NCBI GenBank assembly: GCA_024233875.1
Contig: JACKPB010000007.1
Location: forward strand, 124,001 to 188,000
Reading direction: 5' to 3'
Source: Leptospiraceae bacterium
GTDB lineage: Bacteria; Spirochaetota; Leptospiria; Leptospirales; Leptospiraceae
Length of the DNA stretch: 64,000 nucleotides
Part shown: one piece after another, positions 45,420 to 53,827 of the stretch
How positions within the stretch are numbered: the stretch's first letter is position 1
Layout of the letters: every line of letters begins with the position of its first letter
The notes under the pieces: model-generated
What the model was told of the DNA's origin: nothing
Seen by the model: only the letters and a program-made list of their open reading frames with translations
Database searches by the model: none
Translations under genes and position numbers: made by a program

Positions 45420-46175
45420 TCATTTAGGATTAGAGATTTTTTCACAAACGACAAAAACCTTTTCATTGCTTTTTAAAGATTCTAGACTATTTTTTTTCAG
45501 TTGTTCAAGGATTTCTTCTGAATTATCACTATCGTGAAGATTGAAATACACATCTTCAGAGTAATTAAAGAGAGTATCATTATTTTCCTCTTCAGAAAGT
45601 ACTTCAATTCGATCAGTTTTTTTAGTGTAAGATTTAAAATATACTGTTGCATCATCACACAAATCACAACTATCCATTGTATTATACATAACCCTAGAAT
45701 CCTTCAGTAGATACAGAATATAAGATGTTTGTTTTCCTCCCAATAAACTCGCGATATGGTCATTGCAAGAATAGGATGATACAACAAGAGGATCAATTTC
45801 CTTTTCATTATATACAGAAAGAAATCCATCAAATACATACCCCTTCTTTCCTTCATACTGAATTTTTCTCCAGCTTCCGCTTTTATTGAGAATTTCAACA
45901 TATTCAGCATTTGGATCGCGCTTTGATACCAAAACTTTTGTACCATAAGGTATCAAACCAATCTTTTCAGATTCCAAGTTAGGTTTCGAACGGATGATCA
46001 GACCTGAAGTGGAAGATACATACATTTCAACAGGTTCAAAACTCTCTTCTTCCAACTCAATCGGATCGGGTTGAGATTGGGTGTTTACCTGTACTTCTTG
46101 GGGCGGATTTTCTTTCTTACAGTATGTAAGTCCAATTATTATCAATAAAAATAAAAAAGAAAGTTTTGTCTTCAT
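45420..46175 (-). CDS. SH3-domain lipoprotein (paralogue 1)
   Basis: The 251-residue lipoprotein (LLIIIGLTYC, Cys about 20) has a bacterial SH3 domain (VSSTSGLIIRSKPNLESEKI, GSWRKIQYEGKKGYVFDGFL, about 52-120) and a C-terminal region with five or more Cys (SCNDHI, MDSCDLCDD, VFVVCEKIS). Bacterial SH3 domains usually bind peptidoglycan or peptides. The gene at 50695-51444 has the same order of elements and a similar C-terminal Cys motif, so the two are probably paralogues. Function unknown. Confidence 0.75.
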   Translation of the reverse strand: MKTKLSFLFLLIIIGLTYCKKENPPQEVQVNTQSQPDPIELEEESFEPVEMYVSSTSGLIIRSKPNLESEKIGLIPYGTKVLVSKRDPNAEYVEILNKSGSWRKIQYEGKKGYVFDGFLSVYNEKEIDPLVVSSYSCNDHIASLLGGKQTSYILYLLKDSRVMYNTMDSCDLCDDATVYFKSYTKKTDRIEVLSEEENNDTLFNYSEDVYFNLHDSDNSEEILEQLKKNSLESLKSNEKVFVVCEKISNPK

Positions 46176-46261
46176 GATTGTTTACTCCGAATTATTGATT
46201 TCTTATCAGTTTTAGCATCTTTTGCATTCATCGCTTTAGGTAAAAATATTCATAATTCAGT

Positions 46262-46443
46262 TTAAGAACTCACTTTACGCATATTTTTTTTCTTCTAAAC
46301 ATTTTAATTTTTCTATATTTAATCATATTTTACTAATAGATCAATAATAATAGGGGTTTAGGGACGATGAGTCCCTGATTTGCCGAAAGGCTCCCTTTCA
46401 TTATCCTCATCTTACGCACAAAGTGCTTAAGATGAGTTAAGAA
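46262..46443. mobile_element. MITE-like element, variant copy
   Basis: Left end TTAAGAACTCACTTTACGCA and right end TGCTTAAGATGAGTTAAGAA are imperfect inverted repeats of the same type as at 47869 and 63169. Near the right end CATCTTACGCAC AAA GTGCTTAAGATG forms a hairpin. No ORF. Confidence 0.65.
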
Positions 46444-46673
46444 GTAAAAAACAATTGCTTCATTGGAAAGTTATTTTATTGTATATCAATCAATGTAAGT
46501 TTTTATTAAGCTTTTTTCATATTACACCCGAATTCCCAAGAATATAAAATAGTATCTATCCCTTAGTATCCAAAAGATCTATCCTGTCAAACTCAATTCA
46601 AAAATGATCTCCATTTATGGAAAAACTTTTGCCATTCTGAAATTCATTTCGATATCTTTGGAAATGAAATCAT

Positions 46674-46706
46674 CTCTTTTTAAGAATCAAAAAGAGTCTT
46701 TTTTTT
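46674..46706 (+). terminator. Orphan terminator-like hairpin
   Basis: CTCTTTTT AAGAATC AAAAAGAG followed by TCTTTTTTTT. The stem is AT-rich. No plus-strand gene is found upstream; it could end a small RNA or be chance. Confidence 0.35.
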
Positions 46707-46819
46707 GCATTGTGTAATACAAAATATTAGACACCAGAAAGACCAAAAGGGAAAAACGAATTCCCCCGGGATCAAAATGAATTTGATCTTTCAGTTCATT
46801 ATCAATGATAATTTACTAC

Positions 46820-47560
46820 TCATAGCAGGCTTTTGATTCTATTAAACACTTTCTTAAAAAAGGAATTGGATTCAGATTCATTATTCACAGAGACTTCACC
46901 GGAATAGTTATATGTGACGGTACCATCTTCTGATGTGGAAATAGTTTCGGTTATTACCCCTTCCATAGACGCAGCACAATCGTGAAGAATAAAATTTGGA
47001 TAGCCTGCTGGATCTTTTTCCCTTTCTACATAGAGTAGCATAGGTCCCTGTAGGTTTTCTGGTAAATCGGTTCGATTTTTATTCCCTTTTAGTGGACCAA
47101 TCTCTATCAGATTTTTTCCAGTTTGCTGATCGATCAAAGTGACCTTAGCTTCTTGTGCTAGATTTTCTGCTTCTAAGGATACAGAATAACGGATACTTGG
47201 GTCAGCTATAAAAATACTACTATAAAAACTATGCTTCCAGCAATAGTTTTGAGGAAAAATCTTGTTTGGTTCGCTACTTAAAATCTTTGCACTCCAATAG
47301 GAATCACAGGAAAAATGAAAATGATACTCTCCATCTAAGGGAAGTAGAACACGTTGTAATTCTTCCTTTTCTTCAGGAAAAGTGAGCTCAGAAATCAATT
47401 CACCCTTCTGGTTCATGACCTTTACCTTCGCTCTTGCTGATGGGGTCATCGATAGTATGACAACCCCTTTTTCTAAAAATAAGGGAGCTGACTCTGCAGT
47501 TTCATCAGACATAATTTCATAATTCCCCATTATTGATTTCTCAAATTCGATTACTGGCAC
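46820..47560 (-). CDS. Protein of unknown function between repeat elements
   Basis: The 246-residue protein is mostly beta in character: EKGVVILSMTPSARAKVKVM, QRVLLPLDGEYHFHFSCDSY, FIADPSIRYSVSLEAENLAQ. It has a Ser/Glu-rich stretch before a basic C-terminal helix (SFFKKVFNRIKSLL) that could contact a membrane. No signal peptide. The start is GTG at 47560, confirmed by AGGAG about 6 nt upstream. MITE-like elements lie on both sides (46262 and 47869). I do not recognise the family. Confidence 0.55.
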   Translation of the reverse strand: MPVIEFEKSIMGNYEIMSDETAESAPLFLEKGVVILSMTPSARAKVKVMNQKGELISELTFPEEKEELQRVLLPLDGEYHFHFSCDSYWSAKILSSEPNKIFPQNYCWKHSFYSSIFIADPSIRYSVSLEAENLAQEAKVTLIDQQTGKNLIEIGPLKGNKNRTDLPENLQGPMLLYVEREKDPAGYPNFILHDCAASMEGVITETISTSEDGTVTYNYSGEVSVNNESESNSFFKKVFNRIKSLL

Positions 47561-47868
47561 AGGATTCTCCTAATGAAAAAAAGTTCTTAAAAAGACTTTT
47601 TCTTGATTCTTTGTTTAATTGCAATTCAAATCCAGTTACTTGTACGTACAGGATAGCTCAAACTCTGTAACATCATATTATCCAGTCCAAGTTGTGTTTG
47701 GTGGGGAAAGTAGGTATCATCACTAGGTTGGTGACTTTCTAACTCAATAAAAATAATGAAATGGAGCAATGGATTCTTTATTGTATTTGGGACTGATTGC
47801 AGTTTCAGCTCATAGCAAAAATTTAGAGATAGCCTACCCGGCTCGAGGGCACAGAAGAATTCTCTTTA

Positions 47869-48040
47869 TTAATAACTCACATTACGCAAAGAAGCTAAAT
47901 GTAAGGTTGTAGGGAGCCTCCCGGCAGCTTGGGCTATCGCCCAAACCCATATTTTTATTGATTTATTAACAAAAAATGATTTTGATTTTAAACTAAAAAA
48001 AAATTAGAAAAATAAAATACTGCGTAAGATGAGTTAATAA
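47869..48040. mobile_element. MITE-like element, full copy 1
   Basis: The 172-bp element has terminal inverted repeats TTAATAACTCACATTACGCA and TGCGTAAGATGAGTTAATAA (17 of 20 pairing). No ORF. Near-identical in reverse orientation to 63169-63339, including AGCTTGGGCTATCGCCCAAA-like and GGGAGCC cores. Confidence 0.8.
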
Positions 48041-48185
48041 GATTTAACTCTATCTTTTTGTATTTTCTAATATCATTTTTTGCCCGAAAGTTTCGAGCGA
48101 AAGGAACCTGGTATGACGACAGAGTATCAGGATGGATAGTTGCCCTTCGACTACGCTCAGGGACCGAACAAGACTCAAATCAGAG

Positions 48186-48420
48186 TTAATAGAAAAGAAT
48201 CCTCCTCCAAAACCGGGATAACCGGGATCTCGATAGGATTTTTACAATATCTGTAATACGAACCTAAAACGGGATGAAGGTAGATTCTATCGAATATGGT
48301 AAAAATCACTCGATCACCGAATCTTTCGAATAGAAGAAGAGGCTTCCAACCTAAAATTCCCCCAACTAAAAACCATCCTTTCAATGATGCTTGTCTCAGA
48401 GAATCCAAGGTTGCGCAGCC
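48186..48420. repeat. Repeat family A, copy 2
   Basis: Matches 18007-18243 from AAAAGAATCCTCCTCCAAAA through CGAACCTAAAACGGGATGAA and AATAGAAGAAGAGGCTTCCA; it diverges in the last 50 bp, where the TGCCTGCCCGGCACGAGGG end is replaced. Confidence 0.75.
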
Positions 48421-48780
48421 CAAACATCTCGGAACAAAAATTTAGAGATGTCGGGTCAGTTTCCGACTCTCGTTTTTTGAGATAGCCCGCCCGGCTCGAG
48501 GGCACAGAAGAATTCTCTTTATCAAGAATATCTTAATACATAAGAGAAAGCTTACGACCACTTTTGGATAAGCAGCAACCTTGTTATAAAGGAGATAGTT
48601 TAGCATCATTGAAAGTTGAAGAAAAGAAGACCCCGCGTCAGCGGTAGCCTCCTGCAAGGAAAAAATTGTTTTTTGCCCGAAAGTTTCGAGCGAAAGGAAC
48701 CTTGTACGACGAAAGAGTATCAGGATGGAAAGTCGCCCTTCGACTACGCTCAGGGACCGAAATTGACCCACTTCAGCGGT
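48421..48780. repeat. Repeat family B, copy 2
   Basis: Near-identical to 18318-18672 and 50010-50376, with the same internal markers (AAGCTTACGACCACTTTTGG, AGCAGCAACCTTG, CCCTTCGACTACGCTCAGGG). It ends 80 bp before the 3-prime end of the coiled-coil gene. Confidence 0.85.
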
Positions 48781-48862
48781 AATACAAAATAATCCTTCGA
48801 TCAGAAGAAGATGCTCCATGCAATGGAAATATCCTTCGATCAGAAAGAGATTCAATGGCACA

Positions 48863-49474
48863 TCAAACCATCAATATCTTCACCACAACCGCAATAGAGA
48901 GGGTAACCATCAACCCAATGATGGTGTACAATAATTTCTCATGAAACTTAAAATGGTTTTCCATAGCCAGAAATCTCTGTTGGTTGATTTCTTTTTCAGA
49001 TTTGATCTGTTGCTCCAGATTCTCTTTTGAAGATTGAATCTGTTGTTCTAGATTCTCTTTTGAAGATTGAATCTGTTGTTCTAGATTCTCTTTTGAGGAT
49101 TGAATCTGCTGTTCTAGATTCTCACGAATGAAATCCATCTTCTGATCCATTTTCTCGAAACCGAGGTTCATCTTTTGGTCCATTTTTTCAAATCGGAGAT
49201 TCATTTCCTTTTGCAGATTCAAAAAACGATCATCCATCTGCTTGAATCTTTCCTTCATCAGGGTAAACCCGTTTTGCATGGTTTCCGCGAGAATACGAAT
49301 TTCGGATCGGATTCCATCAGTTTCTCTATGGATCGGGTAGATGTCTTCTTTCATGATCTTAGTTTCCTGATTGTTGATCTTAAAATCTATCCAGTTTTCC
49401 ATTTCTGTCAAGAGAGATTCAGCTTCTTTTTCCGAAATTGGAGTTCGTGTAAGTGCATAGATGAATGTTTTCAT
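48863..49474 (-). CDS. Hendecad coiled-coil protein with a C-terminal membrane anchor
   Basis: The 203-residue protein has a soluble N-terminus, then about seven consecutive 11-residue repeats (KMDQKMNLGFE, KMDQKMDFIRE, NLEQQIQSSKE three times, NLEQQIKSEKE) forming a probable right-handed coiled coil, and one C-terminal membrane helix (LLYTIIGLMVTLSIAVVVKI). The layout resembles DUF1640-type coiled-coil membrane proteins. Three repeats are near-identical in DNA (33-bp units, 49010-49122), so the array length may vary. Flanked on both sides by interspersed repeats. Function unknown. Confidence 0.75.
   Translation of the reverse strand: MKTFIYALTRTPISEKEAESLLTEMENWIDFKINNQETKIMKEDIYPIHRETDGIRSEIRILAETMQNGFTLMKERFKQMDDRFLNLQKEMNLRFEKMDQKMNLGFEKMDQKMDFIRENLEQQIQSSKENLEQQIQSSKENLEQQIQSSKENLEQQIKSEKEINQQRFLAMENHFKFHEKLLYTIIGLMVTLSIAVVVKILMV
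49010..49122. repeat. Tandem 33-bp repeats inside the coiled-coil gene
   Basis: About 3.4 units of 33 bp beginning TTG[CT]TC[CT]AGATTCTCTT, in frame with an 11-residue protein repeat (NLEQQIQSSKE). Units at 49010-49042, 49043-49075 and 49076-49108, with a partial fourth. Confidence 0.9.
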
Positions 49475-49654
49475 AAGTTCTCCTTACATAGAGGGTTCCA
49501 AAATCTTTCACCCGAAGCAGATATTTTGAAAAAAAAATTCGAGTTTTAGAAAAAAAATTACATTGAACAATTCTGAGGAGGTGGTACAAACAATAATAAT
49601 TCTAAATGGTTAGATTTGTCTATTTTAGAATTCAATGAAAGAGGGTAGATAATA

Positions 49655-49725
49655 AAATTTTTCAGAATTTTAGTGCAAATCATTTGCACTAACTTAAAAG
49701 AGTCAATAAAATCAAGGATATTTGA
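49655..49725. repeat. AGTGCAAAT palindrome repeat
   Basis: Palindrome TTAGTGCAAA TCA TTTGCACTAA (49670-49692) in a block of about 70 bp shared with 14235-14310, continuing TTAAAAGAGTCAATAAAATC. Confidence 0.7.
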
Positions 49726-49785
49726 AAGAAAAAGCTGGTAATAGCCCTTCGGCTCCGCTCAGGGAGCGAAGAAGACTCACGTCAG

Positions 49786-50004
49786 AGGTAGTAGAAAAGA
49801 ATCCTCCTCCAGAACCAGGGTCTCGATAGAATTTTTACAATAACTGTAATACGAACCTAAAACGGGATGAAGGTAGATCCTATCAAAAAGGGAAAAAATC
49901 ACTCGATCACCGAATCCTTCGAATAGAAGAAGAGGCTTCCAACCAAAGTTTCTCCCAATAAAAAACCAGCCTTTACATCCTGATTCTAGAGAAATACAGG
50001 TTCT
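49786..50004. repeat. Repeat family A, copy 3
   Basis: Near-identical to 18007-18230: ATCCTCCTCCAGAACC, ACTGTAATACGAACCTAAAA, AGGCTTCCAACCAAAGTTTC, ending AGAGAAATACAGGTT. Confidence 0.8.
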
Positions 50005-50009
50005 GTAGC

Positions 50010-50376
50010 TGAAACTTCTCGGAGCAAAAATTTAGAGATGTCGGATCTGTTCTCCGACTCTCGTTTTTTGAGATAGCCCGCCCGGCTCGAGGGCACAGAA
50101 GAATTCTCTTTATCAAGAATATCTTAATACATAAGAGAAAGCTTACGACCACTTTTGGATAAGCAGCAACCTTGAGATAAAGGAGAAAGTTTAGCATCAT
50201 TGAAAGTTGAACAGAAGAAAGCCCCGCGCTAGCGGTAGCCTCCTGAAAGGAAAAAATTGTTTTTTGCCCGAAAGTTTCGAGCGAAAGAAACCTTGTATGA
50301 CGACAGAGTATCAGGATGGAAAGTTGCCCTTCGACTACGCTCAGGGACCGAAGAAGACTCACGTTAGCGGTAATAA
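50010..50376. repeat. Repeat family B, copy 3
   Basis: Same block as 18318-18672 and 48421-48780, in the same orientation, ending CTCAGGGACCGAAGAAGACT. Confidence 0.85.
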
Positions 50377-50418
50377 CAAAAAAATCCTTCGACCAAAACA
50401 AAACCCATCCCGAAAAAC

Positions 50419-50463
50419 TATGTAAATACTTAGAATTTCTTAGAAATTCTAAGTATTTACATA
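50419..50463. repeat. Perfect 21-bp-arm palindrome
   Basis: TATGTAAATACTTAGAATTT plus C, a TTA loop, then the exact reverse complement. All 21 pairs match. It lies between repeat family B copy 3 and the SH3 lipoprotein gene. Confidence 0.9.
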
Positions 50464-50694
50464 AGTACATACATGGAATAATTTCATCCCAAATTTCTCG
50501 ATTCAAAAGAAATATTCACTTATTCACCGATTTTAACTAAATCTAATTGAAAGCTAAGGACTAATAAAAATTCTTAAAGTAATTTGTGAAATGTTTTGAA
50601 TTTGGTTTGGTTGGGCTTCTCTGTCGTTTTAAGATCAGCCCCCGATAAACGAACATTTCACAAAACTAGTAGATAAGGGATTCGTTAAGTTCCA

Positions 50695-51444
50695 ATGGAT
50701 AGAAAGATGAAAATCAAAAGTATAATTTGTATCTCAGCACTCTTTACTTTGGTTGTATGCAAAGAAAAAAAACCTCTCTCTCCGGAAGATGCATTCGCCA
50801 GAAATTCTAAAAATGAAATAAAGAAACCTTCCATCCATACAGCACAAAAATATTTTGTTCTCAGAAAAGAAGGAACCAGGCTATTCAGTCAACCCGACTC
50901 AAAATCTGAACCCTCTGCTATTCTCTCTCCCGGTGATCAGATTCTTGTTAAAGATCCTAAAGATTTTAAAGTAAAACCGGGAGAAGGGAAAGTTTTTGTC
51001 CGGGCTGAACTTGGAGATAAACAGGGATACATTCCAACAGATCACATAGGGGTGGTTGATCCATCCTTAAAGGTATCATCCCGATTCAAGTGTGAAGTAC
51101 TTACAAATTTTCCTGAATCAGTTGGGAATCCAACTACTATTGTTTTTTTTGAGAATATGCATTACAAAATGATTTATCTGAATTCAGACTCCAATCTCGA
51201 GATTACTGAAAATTTTGGAACCTACCTGAGATATGAAAAGTACTATCTCTTGACTCATGAATACAACAAAACTGAAGAACAGTACTATATCGAAAGAGAT
51301 ATGATTCTCGATCCGGACAATTACGAACGACTGACTCAGAGGGAAACAGGAATCATAGAACGATTGCTTAAGGAGAAAAATGAATATGATAAAAATCCTT
51401 ACCCACCGGACTCTTTTTCACTCTGCAAAAAAACTAAGTCCTAA
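50695..51444 (+). CDS. SH3-domain lipoprotein (paralogue 2)
   Basis: This 249-residue lipoprotein (or 245 from ATG 50707, MKIKSIICISALFTLVVC with lipobox Cys) has a divergent SH3-like domain (FVLRKEGTRLFSQPDSKSEP, SAILSPGDQILVKD, KVFVRAELGDKQGYIPTDHI). Its C-terminal part has Cys residues (FKCEVL, FSLCKKTKS) at places like those in the gene at 45420-46175. A strong terminator follows at 51475. Peptidoglycan or protein binding in the periplasm is inferred from the domain only. Confidence 0.75.
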   Translation: MDRKMKIKSIICISALFTLVVCKEKKPLSPEDAFARNSKNEIKKPSIHTAQKYFVLRKEGTRLFSQPDSKSEPSAILSPGDQILVKDPKDFKVKPGEGKVFVRAELGDKQGYIPTDHIGVVDPSLKVSSRFKCEVLTNFPESVGNPTTIVFFENMHYKMIYLNSDSNLEITENFGTYLRYEKYYLLTHEYNKTEEQYYIERDMILDPDNYERLTQRETGIIERLLKEKNEYDKNPYPPDSFSLCKKTKS

Positions 51445-51474
51445 TTTTAAAAAGACAAAACATACAAACACTCG

Positions 51475-51505
51475 GGATCGTGAACTCGCACGATCCTTTT
51501 TTTTT
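51475..51505 (+). terminator. Rho-independent terminator of the SH3 lipoprotein gene
   Basis: Perfect stem GGATCGTG AACTCG CACGATCC followed by nine T. 31 bp past the stop codon. Confidence 0.9.
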
Positions 51506-51853
51506 CAAGTTTAGAATTCATATTAGCTATTTGCCCGGACGAAGGTTAGAATCAGATGGATGTTCCTCCGAACTGCATCCATTCAATTTTCCATAATATT
51601 CTTTAGATTCTTCTAAAACTGTAGCGACTCGGTCCAAAAATTTTATTCTTCAATTTAAAAATTTCATATTTTTTTTATAAAATCTAACTATCCTGTCCCA
51701 ATAGTATGCTAGTATGATCATTAGAAAAAAGAGTTAGAATCATTTTCAAAAGTATTTCTAAATTTTCAGTAGGATCTACAATCTATTCCCAAGTAGTGGT
51801 ACTTCTGAGAACCGGTGCTTAGCTCTTCTCGAATCTGAATAGAGGTTACGAAA
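51506..51853. other. Non-coding spacer
   Basis: After the terminator, about 350 AT-rich bp with no gene. TAGTATGCTAGTATG (about 51703-51717) is a short direct repeat. The promoter of the next gene is not obvious. Confidence 0.3.
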
Positions 51854-52468
51854 ATGTTAGAATTCAATACATTTATTACTTCAGAAGAAATGAATCTTAT
51901 TCTCTTGGTACTTGAGATGATTATGGAAGACGATGAGGAAGTACCCAGCTTAAACAAAATTCGAGAACTTTTGGAAGAGCATTCCAATATGCATCCGGAG
52001 TCTCTAGAGAAATTCGCAAATTTACTCCATGAGACCTTGAATTTCAATCGAGCGAATCCGGAACTCAGTTCTTCAGGAATCCTATTTGCCAAAACGTTTC
52101 AATTCAAGACGATTCAGAATTGGGCGGATGAACTTTATGATTCCGCAATGAAATTTAAGGAAGAGTATCGTATCTTTCCGAACATCCTCATAGCCAATCC
52201 ACATACTCTCAATAAGATTGATATCATCACTCATCATCAAAAAGATGCAGTTCTCATGAATTCAGAGACCGGTCTTGAAAAAACGCCTGACGAATTTGTC
52301 CACCTCGGTGCTTTCTGTGCTAGCCAATTTGAAATCGAATTCACGATTCGAAGTTCTCTTTCAGACCTGGAATTCATTCTCGTTTACGACTCCGATCCTG
52401 ACTTTGATGGGGGGGAACCGATTCCTGAAGAAAAGCACGAGAGGATTCTCCAGTTGATTGCTGCCTAA
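51854..52468 (+). CDS. Acidic protein of unknown function
   Basis: This 204-residue, strongly acidic, mostly helical protein (MLEFNTFITSEEMNLILLVL, LEEHSNMHPESLEKFANLLH, NWADELYDSAMKFKEEYRIF, FPNILIANPHTLNKIDI) ends PIPEEKHERILQLIAA. No signal peptide or membrane segment. The ribosome site is weak (GAGGTTACGAAA). I do not recognise a family. Confidence 0.6.
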   Translation: MLEFNTFITSEEMNLILLVLEMIMEDDEEVPSLNKIRELLEEHSNMHPESLEKFANLLHETLNFNRANPELSSSGILFAKTFQFKTIQNWADELYDSAMKFKEEYRIFPNILIANPHTLNKIDIITHHQKDAVLMNSETGLEKTPDEFVHLGAFCASQFEIEFTIRSSLSDLEFILVYDSDPDFDGGEPIPEEKHERILQLIAA

Positions 52469-52545
52469 CTGAAATGAGGACATTGAGACGGGTTAGGAGT
52501 TCTTAGTTTCCCCGTTTGCCTTTAGATTTAGCTCAAACTGAATCT

Positions 52546-53481
52546 ATGAAATCTCATGATCGAATCGAGAAAATTCCCCTTGAGGAAATCATTTCCACTT
52601 CTCTTTATGGAAAAATGTCGGGCATAAAATCTATTATTAGCTTTGTCAATAGAATCTTTGATCGTTTGGAGTCAGCTTTTGAAGAGGATTTAGGGAAAAA
52701 GTCTATCGGACTGGTCCTGGTCTCAACATTTGTCTTCACTCTTTTTTTAATAGAATTGAAAAGTCGCAGGCTGATACCGGAGTATTTCGCTTCTTACCTC
52801 CCGGACAGTGATTTTGGAGCAATCAGTGTTACCTTCAACCTTCTTCTCTGTATTGAAATCATCAGCCTTATCTTAAATATGACACATTCGGTAGCAAATT
52901 CTGTTGGGAAACAGTTTGAGGTTTTGTCACTTATCCTTATTCGTGATACATTCAAAGAGCTCTCCCATCATCATGATGTTTTAGACTGGTCATCACTGAT
53001 TCATTCTCTTCCTATAATCACCTCTACTTCAATCGGAGGTGTCATTATCTTTGCCTCTTTGGGTTTGTACTACAGAATTCAGAAACATCAACCTATCACC
53101 CGAGACCCCGAAGAAAGATTTTATTTTGTAGGCTTTAAAAAATTGATAGCCTTATTTTTATTTTTTAGTTTCCTCTATTTACTTCTCAGAAATACCTTTT
53201 TTTATATCCAACAATCCCGGCAGTTTCCTTCTGCCTTTGAATCCTTTTATACCCTATTGATTTTTTCAGACATCCTTCTCGTTCTTCTCTCAATGGTATA
53301 TTCGAGTAACTATCATACAGCTTTTCGTAATTCCGGATTTGCTGTAGGTACCGTAATGATTCGAATAGCACTTGTAGCACCTTTATTCTACAGTCCATTT
53401 CTGGGAGTTGGAGCTATGCTTTTTGTCATCGGACTCACTTACTCTTACAATTATTTTACAGGATCCCAAAAAGCGATATGA
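52546..53481 (+). CDS. Multi-pass membrane protein of unknown function
   Basis: About 311 residues with six or so membrane segments (SIGLVLVSTFVFTLFLIELK, TFNLLLCIEIISLILNM, SLPIITSTSIGGVIIFASLG, KLIALFLFFSFLYLLLRN, LLIFSDILLVLLSMVY, VMIRIALVAPLFYSPFLGVG). The N-terminal 50 residues are cytoplasmic and charged. ATG 52546 is chosen over an upstream TTG (52516) that adds no recognisable sequence. No family assigned. Confidence 0.65.
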   Translation: MKSHDRIEKIPLEEIISTSLYGKMSGIKSIISFVNRIFDRLESAFEEDLGKKSIGLVLVSTFVFTLFLIELKSRRLIPEYFASYLPDSDFGAISVTFNLLLCIEIISLILNMTHSVANSVGKQFEVLSLILIRDTFKELSHHHDVLDWSSLIHSLPIITSTSIGGVIIFASLGLYYRIQKHQPITRDPEERFYFVGFKKLIALFLFFSFLYLLLRNTFFYIQQSRQFPSAFESFYTLLIFSDILLVLLSMVYSSNYHTAFRNSGFAVGTVMIRIALVAPLFYSPFLGVGAMLFVIGLTYSYNYFTGSQKAI

Positions 53482-53827
53482 TTCATTTGGTTTCCAATTG
53501 TATTTCTTCCAGTCCCGGGATATTTATTTTTCTTTGGATCGATCTAAATTTCTAGTTACTCAAAAATAATAATGATTCAGGAATGTACTGCCTAAAATCC
53601 AAGCAGGGAGTATTTGAAATTTTAGACAATAAATATGGAACAAGTAAACACTTCCTATTTTATGATGAGCAACTAGTTTTTTTTTATAGACTTTTCAAAC
53701 TTCATTTTCTCATTTCATTCATTTGATAGTTAGGGATCCTCTCAAAAATTTTTCTTTAGAAATCCTGAGAGTAGAATTTAAGAAATGAGTTGCAATTAAT
53801 AATCTTTCATTTGATCTTGCCTACAGG
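53482..53827. other. Non-coding spacer
   Basis: 346 bp with no ORF above 30 codons that has a ribosome site. A loose inverted repeat CTCTCA/TGAGAG lies at about 53740-53775. Confidence 0.3.

Larger units (their letters stand above)
46176..46819. other. Non-coding region with a MITE-like element and an orphan terminator
   Basis: Holds a MITE-like element (46262-46443) and an A/T-rich terminator-like hairpin on the plus strand (46674-46706) that follows no recognised plus-strand gene. A 38-codon open frame near 46600 has no ribosome site. Confidence 0.5.
47561..48862. other. Repeat-filled non-coding region
   Basis: No gene is called in 1.3 kb. It holds a full MITE-like element (47869-48040), family A copy 2 (48186-48420) and family B copy 2 (48421-48780), plus fragments at 47820-47870 and 48070-48190. 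Minus-strand open frames of 60-140 codons here are repeat-derived. Confidence 0.6.
49475..50694. other. Repeat-filled non-coding region with a long perfect palindrome
   Basis: 1.2 kb without a supported gene. Order: AGTGCAAAT palindrome repeat (49655-49725), CTCAGGG block, family A copy 3, family B copy 3, then a 45-nt perfect palindrome (50419-50463) and the leader of the SH3 lipoprotein gene. Minus ORF 49973-50506 is repeat-derived. Confidence 0.6.

Noticed and set aside
49010..49122. 33-bp tandem repeats resembling a CRISPR array
   Set aside because: They are contiguous without spacers and lie in frame in a coiled-coil gene.
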